From the NCBI GenBank assembly GCA_041394285.1, contig JAWKIL010000001.1, forward strand, positions 310,001-374,000: DNA of 64,000 nt. Direction: 5' to 3'. Under the pieces are notes generated by a model. It saw only the letters and a list, made by a program, of their open reading frames with translations. It was not told where the DNA came from and did not search any database. This DNA comes from CADEDH01 sp041394285. Lineage in GTDB: Bacteria; Actinomycetota; Acidimicrobiia; Acidimicrobiales; SZUA-35. Every line of letters starts with the position of its first letter. Positions within the stretch are counted from its first letter, which is position 1. The translations under genes and the position numbers were made by a program. Positions 39,065 to 47,974 of the stretch are shown here, piece by piece.

Positions 39065-40372
39065 ATGCGCGAGGCCAGCGATGTGGACGCGGTGGTGGTG
39101 GGGGCCGGCCCGGCGGGCTCGGCTGCGGCGCTGGTGCTGGCCCGGGCCGGGCGCAACGTGGTGCTGCTGGAGCGGGGCCCGTTCCCCGGTTCCAAGAACA
39201 TGTACGGGGGCGTGGTCTACGGCCGCATCCTCGACGGGCTGGTGCCCGGCTGGTACGACAAGGCCCCGGTGCAGCGCTATGTCACCCGCCGCTCCACCAT
39301 GGTCCTCACCGACGACGCCGCCCTCACGGTGGACTTCCGTTCGGGCAAGTGGGGGCGGGAACCCTACAACGGGGTGACCGCCTTCCGCCCCGACTTCGAC
39401 GCCTGGCTGGCCGACCAGGCGGTGGCCGCCGGGGCCCTGCTGGTGTGCGAGACCACGGCCACCGGGCTGGTGCGCCAGGACGGCCGGGTGGTGGGGGTGA
39501 CGACCGACCGACCCGACGGCGAGTTGCGGGCCGACGTGGTGATCGCCTGTGACGGGGTCAACTCGTTCCTGGCCAAGGAGGCGGGGCTCCACACCACGGA
39601 GGGTTCGGCCCACCTCACGCTGGGGGCCAAGGAGACGCTGGCCCTGCCCCGGGACGTCATCGAGCAGCGGTTCGGGGTCCGGGGGCGCGACGGGGTGGAC
39701 ATCGAGATCCTCGGCGGCACCAGCGGCATCGCCGGCGGTGGCTTCCTCTACACCAACCTCGACTCGGTGTCGGTGGGCGTGGTGCTGTCGCTCGACGGGC
39801 TCAGCCGGCAGCAGGTTCGGCCCGAGGAGCTGATCGCCCGGCTGAAGGCCCACCCGGCGGTGGCTCCGCTGGTGGAGGGAGGCGAGCTGCTCGAGTACTC
39901 GGCCCATCTCATCCCCGAGGGGGGCTATGACGCCATGCCCGAGCTGGCCGCTCCCGGCCTGCTGGTGGCGGGCGACGCCGCCGGCATGTGCCTCGCCGCC
40001 GGGATCTGGTTGGAGGGGGTCAACTTCGCCATCGGGTCGGGCGCGGCCGCCGGGCAGGTGGCGGTCGACGCCATCGGCCGGGGTGACACCTCGATGGCCC
40101 AGCTGGGGGCGTACCGGCCGGCGCTGGAGGCCAACTTCGTTCTGGCCGACCACGCCAAGCTGCGCCGGGCCCCCCACCTCGTGTTGTCGGACCGGGTGCA
40201 GCAGCGCTACCCCCAGATGGTGTGCGACCTGGTGGAGGCGATGTTCACCGTCGACAATCCCCACCCCAAGCCCGGTCTGACCCGGCTGGCCCGCCGGGCG
40301 GCCAAGGCCAACGGCGTGCGCCTGCGCGACCTGGCCCGCGACGCCCTCACCGCCGCCCGCACTTTCGGCTGA
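39065..40372 (+). CDS. fixC: FixC / ETF-quinone oxidoreductase-like flavoprotein
   Basis: This 435-residue FAD protein has a Rossmann loop VVVGAGPAGSAAA at 9-21, GSKNMYGGVVYGRIL typical of FixC/ETF-QO, the LGAKETLALP segment, GGGFLYTNLDSVSVGVV and the second FAD motif LLVAGDAAGMCL. It should accept electrons from ETF and pass them with FixX to the quinone pool. It is on the strand opposite to etfA and converges on it, with two palindromic repeats between the stops. Confidence 0.92.
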   Translation: MREASDVDAVVVGAGPAGSAAALVLARAGRNVVLLERGPFPGSKNMYGGVVYGRILDGLVPGWYDKAPVQRYVTRRSTMVLTDDAALTVDFRSGKWGREPYNGVTAFRPDFDAWLADQAVAAGALLVCETTATGLVRQDGRVVGVTTDRPDGELRADVVIACDGVNSFLAKEAGLHTTEGSAHLTLGAKETLALPRDVIEQRFGVRGRDGVDIEILGGTSGIAGGGFLYTNLDSVSVGVVLSLDGLSRQQVRPEELIARLKAHPAVAPLVEGGELLEYSAHLIPEGGYDAMPELAAPGLLVAGDAAGMCLAAGIWLEGVNFAIGSGAAAGQVAVDAIGRGDTSMAQLGAYRPALEANFVLADHAKLRRAPHLVLSDRVQQRYPQMVCDLVEAMFTVDNPHPKPGLTRLARRAAKANGVRLRDLARDALTAARTFG

Positions 40373-40383
40373 CCATCCCCCGC

Positions 40384-40434
40384 TTCTGGTACCCGAGGCC
40401 GTCACGGGTGACGCCTGGGAGCATCAGATCGGCC
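40384..40434. repeat. Short palindromic repeat, copy R3
   Basis: It contains GTCACGGGTGACG flanked by ctggtaccc and gcatcagatcggcc. It is a direct neighbour of copy R2 in the same orientation, between convergent fixC and etfA. Confidence 0.85.
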
Positions 40435-40441
40435 GTGTCCG

Positions 40442-40494
40442 GTTCTGGTGCCGGGGCCCGTCACGGGTGACGCCCGGGGGCATCAGATCGGCCG
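40442..40494. repeat. Short palindromic repeat, copy R2 (3' of etfA)
   Basis: It shares CCGGGGCCCGTCACGGGTGA and catcagat with R1, and starts nine bases beyond the etfA stop on that gene's strand. The palindrome may serve as a bidirectional terminator for fixC and etfA. Confidence 0.85.
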
Positions 40495-40502
40495 GGTTGG
40501 GT

Positions 40503-41480
40503 TCAGATGTCGAGCAGGCGGGCCAGTTCGGCCAGGAAGGCCGGGGCGTCGCACACCAGGGCCAGGTCGGCCAGCTCCATCATGGGACACGACGGATCGG
40601 TGTTGACGGCGATCACGTGGGCCGGATGGCCGAGCCCGGCCGTGTGCTGCACCGCGCCCGACACGCCCACGGCCAGGTACAGCTCGGGCTGCACCATGAC
40701 CCCCGTGGTGCCGATCTGGCGCTCGGCCGGCAGCCAGCCGTAGTCGGTCACCAGGCGGGTGGCCCCCACCGAGGCGCCGAGGGCGTGGGCCACCGCTTCC
40801 AGCACGGCGATCTGGTCCCGGTCGCCCAGCCCGGCCCCGGCGGCGATGATGCGGGGCGCTTCGGCCAGGTCCATCGTGGCCGGGTCGGCTGGCAGCTCGG
40901 CCACCAGCTCGGCGTCGGCGCCATGGCCTTCGCTCCCGTTGTCGTGGTCGACCGCCACTCGCTCCACCCTGGGGGCAGGGGCGTCGAGCGGTGGCTCGGG
41001 GTGGCGGCCGATCCCGATCTGCAGGGTGGCCACCACCGGGCCGGTCAGCTCGAGCTCGTCCATGGCCAGCCCACCGTGGCGGGCCACCCAGGCCCGGCCC
41101 GGGGCCAGCTCGACCACCGAGGACACCAGGGGAAGGTCGAGGGCGGCGGCCAGGCGGGGGGCCAGGTCTCGTCCGTCGGGCGAGTGGGGCAGCACCACGG
41201 TGGTGTCGTCGGGCAGCCGGCGGGCCAGCCAGGCCGCCCATCGCGCCGGGGCGTAGGGGCCGAGCTCGGCCAGGTGGGCCGAGGTCACGGCGCCGCCCAG
41301 GGCGGCCAGCGCGTCGTCGGTGCCGGTGCCCACCACCCAGCACCGACCACCGGCCTCGGCCACCGCCTCAATCGCCCCCACCGGCACCACGCCGTGGCGC
41401 ACCGGCACCACCGCAACCTCCACCGGAACTCTGACGTCCGGTACCGGGTACTGGGCGCTGGCGTCAGATATCGACGTCAT
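40503..41480 (-). CDS. etfA: Electron transfer flavoprotein alpha subunit, mycofactocin-associated type
   Basis: This 325-residue protein is EtfA/FixB-like. The C-terminal FAD domain is well conserved: IIAAGAGLGDRDQ, VTDYGWLPAERQIGTTG, PELYLAVGVSGAVQH and VIAVNTDPSCPMMELADL. The N-terminal half is divergent. It ends the mycofactocin operon and its ATG overlaps the TGA of the upstream OYE gene. No etfB is adjacent; the matching EtfB is encoded at 28.7-29.6 kb. Residues about 5-20 are encoded by an inserted palindromic repeat. Confidence 0.9.
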   Translation of the reverse strand: MTSISDASAQYPVPDVRVPVEVAVVPVRHGVVPVGAIEAVAEAGGRCWVVGTGTDDALAALGGAVTSAHLAELGPYAPARWAAWLARRLPDDTTVVLPHSPDGRDLAPRLAAALDLPLVSSVVELAPGRAWVARHGGLAMDELELTGPVVATLQIGIGRHPEPPLDAPAPRVERVAVDHDNGSEGHGADAELVAELPADPATMDLAEAPRIIAAGAGLGDRDQIAVLEAVAHALGASVGATRLVTDYGWLPAERQIGTTGVMVQPELYLAVGVSGAVQHTAGLGHPAHVIAVNTDPSCPMMELADLALVCDAPAFLAELARLLDI

Positions 41481-41547
41481 CGGCCCGCCCCCGCTGCGAT
41501 CTCTGACCGGGCAGGCCCGGAAACGGTACCCGGCGTCAGAGTTCCGG
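41423..41547. repeat. Inverted palindromic repeat pair (R4/R5) across the OYE-etfA junction
   Basis: CCGGAACTCTGACG (41423-41436) and its perfect inverse CGTCAGAGTTCCGG (41534-41547) bound a 125-bp block. Within it each half also carries a GGTACC core and a TCTGAC/GTCAGA pair. The left half codes the N-terminus of EtfA and the right half the C-terminal tail of the OYE protein. Confidence 0.75.
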
Positions 41548-43642
41548 AGGAGGTTGCGGGGGCGGAGGGCGGCAGCGCCCGAGCGATCTCGTCGACCACC
41601 CGCTGGCCCTCCACCACGGCGGCGTGGGCCCGCCGGGGGGCCAGGCAGTCCCCGATCCGGTGCAGCAGCCACTCGGCGCCCGGGGCCCGTTCGGCCAGCG
41701 ACAGGTACAGCTCGTCGGCCGGGCGGGGCGGAACGGCGAGCACCACCCAGTCGGGGGAGCGGGTCTCGTTGGCTCCGGTCGGGTGGTGGAGCAGGGTGAG
41801 GGTGCCGGCGTCGTAACCCATGGCCACCCGGTCGATCGTCTGGACGATGCCCTTGGCCGACGCCCGGAACCACCAGCTCTCCATGTCGAGCGTGATCCCG
41901 AGGTCCTGGCCCACCACCATCGACTTGGTGACGATCTCCACCTGGCAACCCCGGTCGGCCAGGAGCTCGGCCACCGAGGTGGCGTGGTGGAAGCCGATGT
42001 CGTCGATCACCACCACCGATCCGGTGGGGTGGGCTGCTCCGGTGAGCACGTCGACCACATCGCAGATGCGCTCGCCGCCGCCGTCGGGGGGTGGCGCCCA
42101 CCACGGCCGCTGGGGGTGGGCGCCGGTGGCCACGATGACGGCATCGGGGGCCAGCATCTCCACCCGCTCGGCCGTGGCCTTGACACCGAGCCGGATATCG
42201 ACCCCCCGCCGGCGGGCCTCACCGGCCAGGTTGCGCACCAGATCGCCCAGCTCGGCCCGGTTGGGCACGGTGGCGGCCAGCCGCACCTGGCCGCCGAGCT
42301 GGCTCTGGCGTTCCAGCAGCGTCACCCGCCAGCCCCGTTGGGCCCCGCTCACCGCGGCCTGGAGCCCGGCCGGCCCTCCCCCGGCGACGACCAGGTGGGG
42401 GGCCGTCGTACCGCTGGTGGTGTGGGGCGTCCCGTCGGGGGCGGCGGCCGCCGTGAGGTGGGCGCCGGTGGCCAGCGTGACCGCGGCCCGGGGCCGGGGC
42501 GGCCCCACCGGCGCCGCTTCCCGCCCGGTGTCGGGGTTCTCGATGCAGCCCAGCCAGCGGTTGAGGCCCATGCGGCCCACGCACTCCTGGTTGCACGACA
42601 GGCACAAGCGGATGTCCTCGGTGCGTCCGGCCCGGGCCTTCACCGCGAAGTCCGGGTCGGCGATCTGGCCCCGCACCACCCCGATGAGGTCGGCATGGCC
42701 CTCGGCCAGAGCCCGCTCGGCCTGGAGCGGGTCCTTGAACCTCCCGACCCCCACCACCGGGAGGCGCACCGCCGCCCGGATGGCCGACGGGATGAAGGTG
42801 GCGTAGCCCGGTGGCACATGCATCGACGCCTCGATCATGTAGAGCGACGCCGTGGCCACGCCGATCGATGTGTTGATGTAGTCGACCCCGCCCCGCTCCT
42901 CGATGGCCACGGCCAGGGCCACGGCCTCGTCGATGGTGGTGCCGCCCTCGATCAGCTCGTCGCCGCACAACCGGACACCCAGCACGGGGGCCGGGCCCAA
43001 GGCGTGGCGCACGGCGGCCACGATCTCGTGCAGCAGTCGGGCCCGGTTGACCAGGCCGCCCCCGTAGCCGTCGGTGCGGTGGTTGGTGGCAGGCGAGAGG
43101 AACCCCCGCACGATCGAGGAATGGGAGCACTGCAGCTCCACGCCGTCGAAGCCGCCTTCGATGCAGCGGGCGGCCACGGCGGCGTAGGACCGCACGATCT
43201 CGTCGATCTCGTGCTGGTCGACGGCCTTGGGCACCTCCCGGAACAGGGGATCGGGCACGGGAGACGGGGCCCACAGCGGCCGCCGGGTGTACATCGACGA
43301 GGCCTGGCCCCCGTTGTGGTTGATCTGGGCCAGGATCGGCACCCCGTGGCGGTGGACGGCGGCCGTGATCCGTCGGTAGCCCTCCACCACCTCGGGTCGG
43401 AAGGCGTGGATCATCTTCTCGTAGGGCCAGTCGGTGGGGTGGACCGAATGCTCCTCGGTGATGATCATCCCGGCTCCACCCGCCGCCCGGGCCTCGTAGT
43501 AGGCGGCGTGCTGGGCCGACGGCATCCCGCTCTGGGTGGCGTAGTTCGTGAGGTGGGCGCTGAACACGATCCGGTTGGCCAGCGTCAGCGAGCCGACCCG
43601 CAGCGGGCTGAACAGGTAGCGGTATCGGCCCCCGGCGCTCAT
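41477..43642 (-). CDS. OYE/FadH-family oxidoreductase (second copy), mycofactocin-associated
   Basis: This 721-residue protein has an N-terminal FMN-binding old-yellow-enzyme barrel (about 1-360), a four-Cys iron-sulfur motif CLSCNQECVGRMGLNRWLGC near residue 340, and C-terminal FAD/NAD(P) Rossmann domains (LVVAGGGPAGLQAA; VIVATGAHPQRP). The layout is that of 2,4-dienoyl-CoA reductase FadH and trimethylamine dehydrogenase. NCBI protein families name two FadH/OYE types that occur in mycofactocin systems. The final 20 or so residues (SSGTLTPGTVSGPARS) come from a palindromic repeat and are probably dispensable. Confidence 0.92.
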   Translation of the reverse strand: MSAGGRYRYLFSPLRVGSLTLANRIVFSAHLTNYATQSGMPSAQHAAYYEARAAGGAGMIITEEHSVHPTDWPYEKMIHAFRPEVVEGYRRITAAVHRHGVPILAQINHNGGQASSMYTRRPLWAPSPVPDPLFREVPKAVDQHEIDEIVRSYAAVAARCIEGGFDGVELQCSHSSIVRGFLSPATNHRTDGYGGGLVNRARLLHEIVAAVRHALGPAPVLGVRLCGDELIEGGTTIDEAVALAVAIEERGGVDYINTSIGVATASLYMIEASMHVPPGYATFIPSAIRAAVRLPVVGVGRFKDPLQAERALAEGHADLIGVVRGQIADPDFAVKARAGRTEDIRLCLSCNQECVGRMGLNRWLGCIENPDTGREAAPVGPPRPRAAVTLATGAHLTAAAAPDGTPHTTSGTTAPHLVVAGGGPAGLQAAVSGAQRGWRVTLLERQSQLGGQVRLAATVPNRAELGDLVRNLAGEARRRGVDIRLGVKATAERVEMLAPDAVIVATGAHPQRPWWAPPPDGGGERICDVVDVLTGAAHPTGSVVVIDDIGFHHATSVAELLADRGCQVEIVTKSMVVGQDLGITLDMESWWFRASAKGIVQTIDRVAMGYDAGTLTLLHHPTGANETRSPDWVVLAVPPRPADELYLSLAERAPGAEWLLHRIGDCLAPRRAHAAVVEGQRVVDEIARALPPSAPATSSGTLTPGTVSGPARSEIAAGAGR

Positions 43643-45687
43643 GGCGCACCCACTCCGGCCGGGGCGGCCACCGTGCGGCCGGCCGGGGCCAGGGCCAGGG
43701 CGGCCGCACGGCCCTCCCGGATGGCGTCGCCCACCGTTCGGGGGGCCACGGCGTCACCCACCCGTACCGGGCGCGGCCCGTGAGCCCGGGCCGGGCCGCC
43801 GTCGGGCCCGGGCCCCTCGGCCGGGAGGCGGTGACCGCAGTCGATCACGGCGCCGGCTTCCAGCTCGGTGCGCTCGGCGCTGAACCGGTGCTCGATGGTG
43901 GCCGTGCCCGGGGCGGCCCGACGAAGCAGCACCCGGCGTTCGATGGCGATCCCGGCCTGCTGGAGCCGGACGTTGGCCCCCGGCAGGTCGCCGGTGAGCG
44001 ACAGCAGCGTGCCCACGATCGGATCGGGGGTACAGACCGTGATCCGCCGGCCGGTCCAGGCCAGGGCCTCCGCCACCCCGACAGCGATGGGCCCACCCAG
44101 CGGATCCCAGATCACCACCGACTCGGGCACCAGCTCGGCCCGGGCGGCGTCGTCGGCGGCCAGGACGGCTTCGGGGGTCAGTACCACGGCCCCGGGGGCC
44201 ACCTCGAACCCCGGCGGGGCGGGACGGCCCCCGGTGGCCACGATCACAGGCCCGGGCCAGGCGGCCACCTCGTCGTCGGTGGCGCTCCGGCCGGTGACCA
44301 GCTCGACCCCGTAGGCGACGGCGTCGTCGGCCAGCCAGCCGATCAGGCGGGCGAACCGGTGGTGACCCGGGGCCCGGGCCACCACCCGGGCCATGCCGCC
44401 CACATCGGGCGACGCCTCCCACACCGTCACGGCCAGACCCAGGCGGGCCGCCACCCGGGCCGCCTCCAGCCCGGCCGGCCCGGCGCCGACCACGAGCAGG
44501 GGACCGCCGCTCTCGGCGCTGTCGCCGAGACCCGGCCGGGGCAGCGGGTGGCCCGCCGCCGGGTCGCGGCCAGGAGGCCGACCGGCCGGCTCGGCCGGAT
44601 CGCTCGTCTCGTGACCGGCTCGCGGATCGGCTATGCAGCTCACGATCGGGTTGCGGTTGTCCCGCACCCGGCACCACTGGTTGCACAGGACGCACGGCCG
44701 GGGCGTCTCCCGCCGCCGCAGCTTGGCCACCAGGGCGGGGTCGGCGATCTGGGCCCGGGTCATCTCCACCGCGTCGCACCGGCCGGCGGCCAGGGCTTCG
44801 TCGGCCTGGTCGGCCTCCACGATCGAGCCCTGGGCCACCACCGGTACGGCCCCGTCGACGGCCTGTCGGATCGTGGCCGCCAGCTCCAGGTTCACGCCCT
44901 CCGGGTGGTGACCGGTGGGCCTGGTCTCGGCCACCGAGAAGATCGAGCCCCGCACGACGACCAGGTAGTCGACGAGGGGGGCCAACTCCCGGGCCACATC
45001 GGCCGCCAGCTCGGGGGTGAGGCCGGCCCACGGGGCCAGCTCGTCGCAACTGAGGCGCAGGCCGAGGATGGGATCGGGGCCGAGCGCGCTCCGCACGGCG
45101 GTGAGCACCTCCCGGGCCAGGCGGACGCGGTCGGTGCCGTAGCCGTCGCCCCGGCGGTTCGTGAGCCCCGAGAGGAACTGGCGGATCAGGCTGTGCTGGC
45201 CGGCGTTGACCTCCACGCCGTCGAGCCCGGCGCCCGCCGCCGTGGCGGCGGCCTGGGCGAAGCCGGCCACCACGGCGTCGATATCGGCCCCTTCCATGAC
45301 CTTGGGGACCTCGCGGCTGTTGACCTCAGGTTCGTCGGAGGGGGCCCACAGCTCCCGCTGAGAGTAGGCCGAGCTGCCCTGTCCGCCGCTGTGGCCCAGA
45401 GCCGCCACCACGAGGGTGCCGGTGGGGCGGCAGGCGGCGGCGATGGCGGCCCAGCCGGGGCCGGCCAACCCGGCGTCGGGGCACCGCTCGTAGGGCCAGT
45501 CGGTGGCGTGGACCGATGCCTCCTCGGTCACGATGATCCCGGCCCCGCCCTCGGCCCGGGCCCGGTAGTAGGCCACATGGCGATCGGAGAAGGCCCGCCC
45601 GTCGCCCAGGTTGGTCTCGTGGGGCCCGAACAGGACCCGGCACCGGGCCGTGTGGTGGCGCAGATCCAGCGGGCTCAGCAGGTTCAT
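43639..45687 (-). CDS. OYE/FadH-family oxidoreductase (first copy), mycofactocin-associated
   Basis: This 682-residue protein has the same three-part plan as the next gene: an FMN barrel, an iron-sulfur motif CVLCNQWCRVRDNRNPIVSC near residue 331, and nucleotide-binding domains (LLVVGAGPAGLEAARVAARL; VIVATGGRPAPPG). Shared features with its neighbour, such as EEASVHATDWPYE and HSGGQGSS, indicate an old duplication, but sequence identity is moderate, so distinct substrates are likely. The ATG 45687 overlaps the crotonase TGA; a much longer upstream frame overlaps that gene and is rejected. Confidence 0.92.
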   Translation of the reverse strand: MNLLSPLDLRHHTARCRVLFGPHETNLGDGRAFSDRHVAYYRARAEGGAGIIVTEEASVHATDWPYERCPDAGLAGPGWAAIAAACRPTGTLVVAALGHSGGQGSSAYSQRELWAPSDEPEVNSREVPKVMEGADIDAVVAGFAQAAATAAGAGLDGVEVNAGQHSLIRQFLSGLTNRRGDGYGTDRVRLAREVLTAVRSALGPDPILGLRLSCDELAPWAGLTPELAADVARELAPLVDYLVVVRGSIFSVAETRPTGHHPEGVNLELAATIRQAVDGAVPVVAQGSIVEADQADEALAAGRCDAVEMTRAQIADPALVAKLRRRETPRPCVLCNQWCRVRDNRNPIVSCIADPRAGHETSDPAEPAGRPPGRDPAAGHPLPRPGLGDSAESGGPLLVVGAGPAGLEAARVAARLGLAVTVWEASPDVGGMARVVARAPGHHRFARLIGWLADDAVAYGVELVTGRSATDDEVAAWPGPVIVATGGRPAPPGFEVAPGAVVLTPEAVLAADDAARAELVPESVVIWDPLGGPIAVGVAEALAWTGRRITVCTPDPIVGTLLSLTGDLPGANVRLQQAGIAIERRVLLRRAAPGTATIEHRFSAERTELEAGAVIDCGHRLPAEGPGPDGGPARAHGPRPVRVGDAVAPRTVGDAIREGRAAALALAPAGRTVAAPAGVGAP

Positions 45688-46457
45688 GACCCGCTGCGGC
45701 GGTCCATGGCCTCGAGTACCGGGCCCCGGAAGGCCGTCACGGTGGCGGCGTAGGCGTCGCGGTCGAGCGCGGCCAGCACCGTCGCCTCGTAGATCGCCCG
45801 CTCCACCACCTCGTCGGCCGGTACAGCCAGATCGAGGTAGCCCATGGCCACCGCCGCAGGCCCGTCGGCCAGGTGGCCGTTGACCACGGCCCGTTGGGCG
45901 TGGAGCGGGTTCAGCCGCTCCTTGGCGATGGCCAGGGCCCACGGAGGCAGTGTGAGCCCGATGGCCACCTCGTTGAGGCCGATCTTGGGCGCCTCGGGGC
46001 CGGTGGTGTCGGGTCCCACCCGCACGTCGCAGCCGAGCAGGAGGAGCGCGCCGGCGGCCAGGGCGTGGCCGGTGCAGGCGGCCACCACCGGCAGCCCCGG
46101 CCCGTAGCAGCGCATCACCAGGTCGCCCCCACCGCGGACCATGGCCTTCACCGCCTCGGTGTCGCCCGAGCGGATCAGGTTGAGGTCGAATCCGGCGCTG
46201 AACCGGCCGGGCCGGCCCGCCACCACGATCGCTCCCAGCTCCGGATCGGCCTCGATCTCGTCGAAGGCGGCTCCGATGGCGGCCAGCATCGACGGCCCGA
46301 GGGCGTTGGCTCGGCCGTCGTCGAGGTGGACCACGCCCACCGGGCCCCGTCGCTCCACCCGGACCAGGGCGGGTTGGGTCGACGCCTCACCGGGGGCGCC
46401 GGAGCCGGCGGTGCTCCCGGCTCCTGTGGTCGGCTCAGGTTGGGCTTCGGACGTCAT
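45684..46457 (-). CDS. Enoyl-CoA hydratase/isomerase (crotonase) family protein
   Basis: This 257-residue crotonase-fold protein has the CoA/oxyanion segments FSAGFDLNLI and GHALAAGALLLLGCD and a possible catalytic Glu in IGLNEVAIGL. An Ala/Gly/Ser/Thr-rich leader of about 25 residues precedes the domain. It lies between mftC (27-base gap) and two FadH-like oxidoreductases (4-base overlap), so it may process the same enoyl-CoA substrates. I do not know of a crotonase as a named mycofactocin component. Confidence 0.88.
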   Translation of the reverse strand: MTSEAQPEPTTGAGSTAGSGAPGEASTQPALVRVERRGPVGVVHLDDGRANALGPSMLAAIGAAFDEIEADPELGAIVVAGRPGRFSAGFDLNLIRSGDTEAVKAMVRGGGDLVMRCYGPGLPVVAACTGHALAAGALLLLGCDVRVGPDTTGPEAPKIGLNEVAIGLTLPPWALAIAKERLNPLHAQRAVVNGHLADGPAAVAMGYLDLAVPADEVVERAIYEATVLAALDRDAYAATVTAFRGPVLEAMDRRSGS

Positions 46458-46484
46458 CGGCCGGTGTGCTCGTTTGGTCGGGGC

Positions 46485-47651
46485 TCAGCGCCGGGGCTTG
46501 GTGATGAAGGCCACCGGGGCCGGCTTGGAATGGTTGGAGGTCGGCTCGGGCCGGGCGCCGGCCGCCACGCCGGCCAGGGCGGCCTGGCCGTGGCCGCTGA
46601 CGCACTCCGGGTCGGGGCCGTCGAGCGGGAGACCGGTGAAGAACTTGGCTGCCATGCAACCGCCCTGGCAGGCGTCGAACTGCCCGCAGGAGGCGCAGGC
46701 TCCGGCGGACTGGGGCTCCCGCAGTGATCGGAACAGCTCCGACGAGCGCCACACGGCGGCGAAGCCCCCGGGGTCTCGCACGCTGCCGGCCTTGAACTCG
46801 TCGTGCAAGACGAACGGGCAGGCGTAGACGTCGCCCACCGGGTCGATCAGGCACACCACCCGGCCCGCCCCGCACAGGTTCAAGCCGGGAAGGTTCTCCT
46901 CACCCAGGGCGTTGAGGTGGAAGAACGAGTCTCCCGTGAGCACGTGGGGCCGCTCGATCAGCCAGTTGTAGAGATCGACCTGCTGTTCGGGCCGGGGATG
47001 GAGCTCGTGCCACGAATCGGCGCCCCGCCCGGCGGGCCGGAGCCGGGTGAGGCGGAGCTCGGCCCCGTACCGGTTGGCCAGGGCCTCGAAGGCGTCGAGC
47101 TGACCGATGTTCTGGCGGGTCATGACCACGCTGATCTTGAACGGCCCGAACCCGGCTTCGGCCAGGTTGTCCATGGCGGCGGTGGCCGTGGCGAACGACC
47201 CCTCGCCCCGGATGGGGTCGTTGGTGGCGGCGTCGGCCCCGTCGATCGAGATCTGGATGTCGGTGTAGTCCATGGCGGCCAGGCGCCGGGCGGCGGGGGC
47301 GTCGATCCGGGAGCCGTTGGTGGAGAACTTGACGCCCACGCCGGAGCTGGTGGCGTGGTCTATCAGGTCGTAGAAGTCGGGCCTGATGGTGGGCTCGCCC
47401 CCGCCGATGTTCACGTAGAACACCTGCAGGGCGGCGAACTGATCGATCAGGCCCATCACCTCGGCCGTCGACAGCTCGTTGGGATCGCGCCGCCCCGACG
47501 AGCTGAGGCAGTGGACGCACGCCAGGTTGCAGGCGTAGGTGAGCTCCCAGGTGAGGCAGATGGGGGCGTCGAGGCCCCGCTTCAGCTCGTCGCTCAGGGT
47601 TTCGGCCTTGGCGCCGCCGGTGGGGCGGATGGCTGCGGTTGGTGACGTCAT
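46485..47651 (-). CDS. mftC: Mycofactocin radical SAM maturase MftC
   Basis: This 388-residue radical SAM/SPASM enzyme performs the oxidative decarboxylation and crosslinking of the C-terminal Val-Tyr of MftA. The SAM cluster motif CNLACVHC gives Cys 41, 45 and 48; GGGEPT and STNGSRI follow. The SPASM region has CGAGRVVC, YACPFV and CASCGQFDACQGGCM for auxiliary clusters. ATG 47651 overlaps the mftB TGA by four bases; a longer upstream frame inside mftB is rejected. Confidence 0.97.
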   Translation of the reverse strand: MTSPTAAIRPTGGAKAETLSDELKRGLDAPICLTWELTYACNLACVHCLSSSGRRDPNELSTAEVMGLIDQFAALQVFYVNIGGGEPTIRPDFYDLIDHATSSGVGVKFSTNGSRIDAPAARRLAAMDYTDIQISIDGADAATNDPIRGEGSFATATAAMDNLAEAGFGPFKISVVMTRQNIGQLDAFEALANRYGAELRLTRLRPAGRGADSWHELHPRPEQQVDLYNWLIERPHVLTGDSFFHLNALGEENLPGLNLCGAGRVVCLIDPVGDVYACPFVLHDEFKAGSVRDPGGFAAVWRSSELFRSLREPQSAGACASCGQFDACQGGCMAAKFFTGLPLDGPDPECVSGHGQAALAGVAAGARPEPTSNHSKPAPVAFITKPRR

Positions 47652-47974
47652 GGCTCCACGGTTTCGAGGAAGTCGGAGGCGGCCAGCGACGCCAGGGCCC
47701 GGCTGAACGAGGGCCAACGGCTGGGGGCGATCTCACAGGCCACGAGGGCCGCCTCGACGGTTGGATGGTTGCCGAGATCGTTGACCAGGCGCACCAGGTC
47801 GGGGGAGCGGAGGAAGTTCAACCGGCGGTTGCCGTAGTGATAGGCGAGCGCGCCGAACGGCTCGGGGCGCACCGCCACCCGGGGGTGGAGGCGCAGCCGC
47901 CGGGCCAGGATGGCTGGAGTCTGGGGGCTGCTGGTGGCGGGGTGGATCTGAGCGGCGCCGGGCGGCTCAGTAGA
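47648..47974 (-). CDS. mftB: Mycofactocin precursor-binding chaperone MftB
   Basis: This protein of about 108 residues fits MftB, the PqqD-like peptide chaperone that presents MftA to MftC. Conserved-looking parts are LRLHPRVAVRPEPFGALAYHYGNRRLNFLRSPDLVRLV cut into strands and helices, and a C-terminal helical segment ending LAASDFLETVEP. GTG 47974 overlaps the mftA stop by eight bases; ATG 47986 would add four residues. It is coupled to mftC. Confidence 0.92.
   Translation of the reverse strand, partial: STEPPGAAQIHPATSSPQTPAILARRLRLHPRVAVRPEPFGALAYHYGNRRLNFLRSPDLVRLVNDLGNHPTVEAALVACEIAPSRWPSFSRALASLAASDFLETVEP

Noticed and set aside
41624..45753. Two long plus-strand frames (719 and 657 codons)
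   Set aside because: They mirror the two OYE/FadH genes and lack any recognisable motif.
43639..45942. Longer start for the first OYE gene (upstream of 45687)
   Set aside because: The extra 85 residues are off-frame crotonase sequence, while ATG 45687 gives the conserved start and a 4-base coupling overlap.
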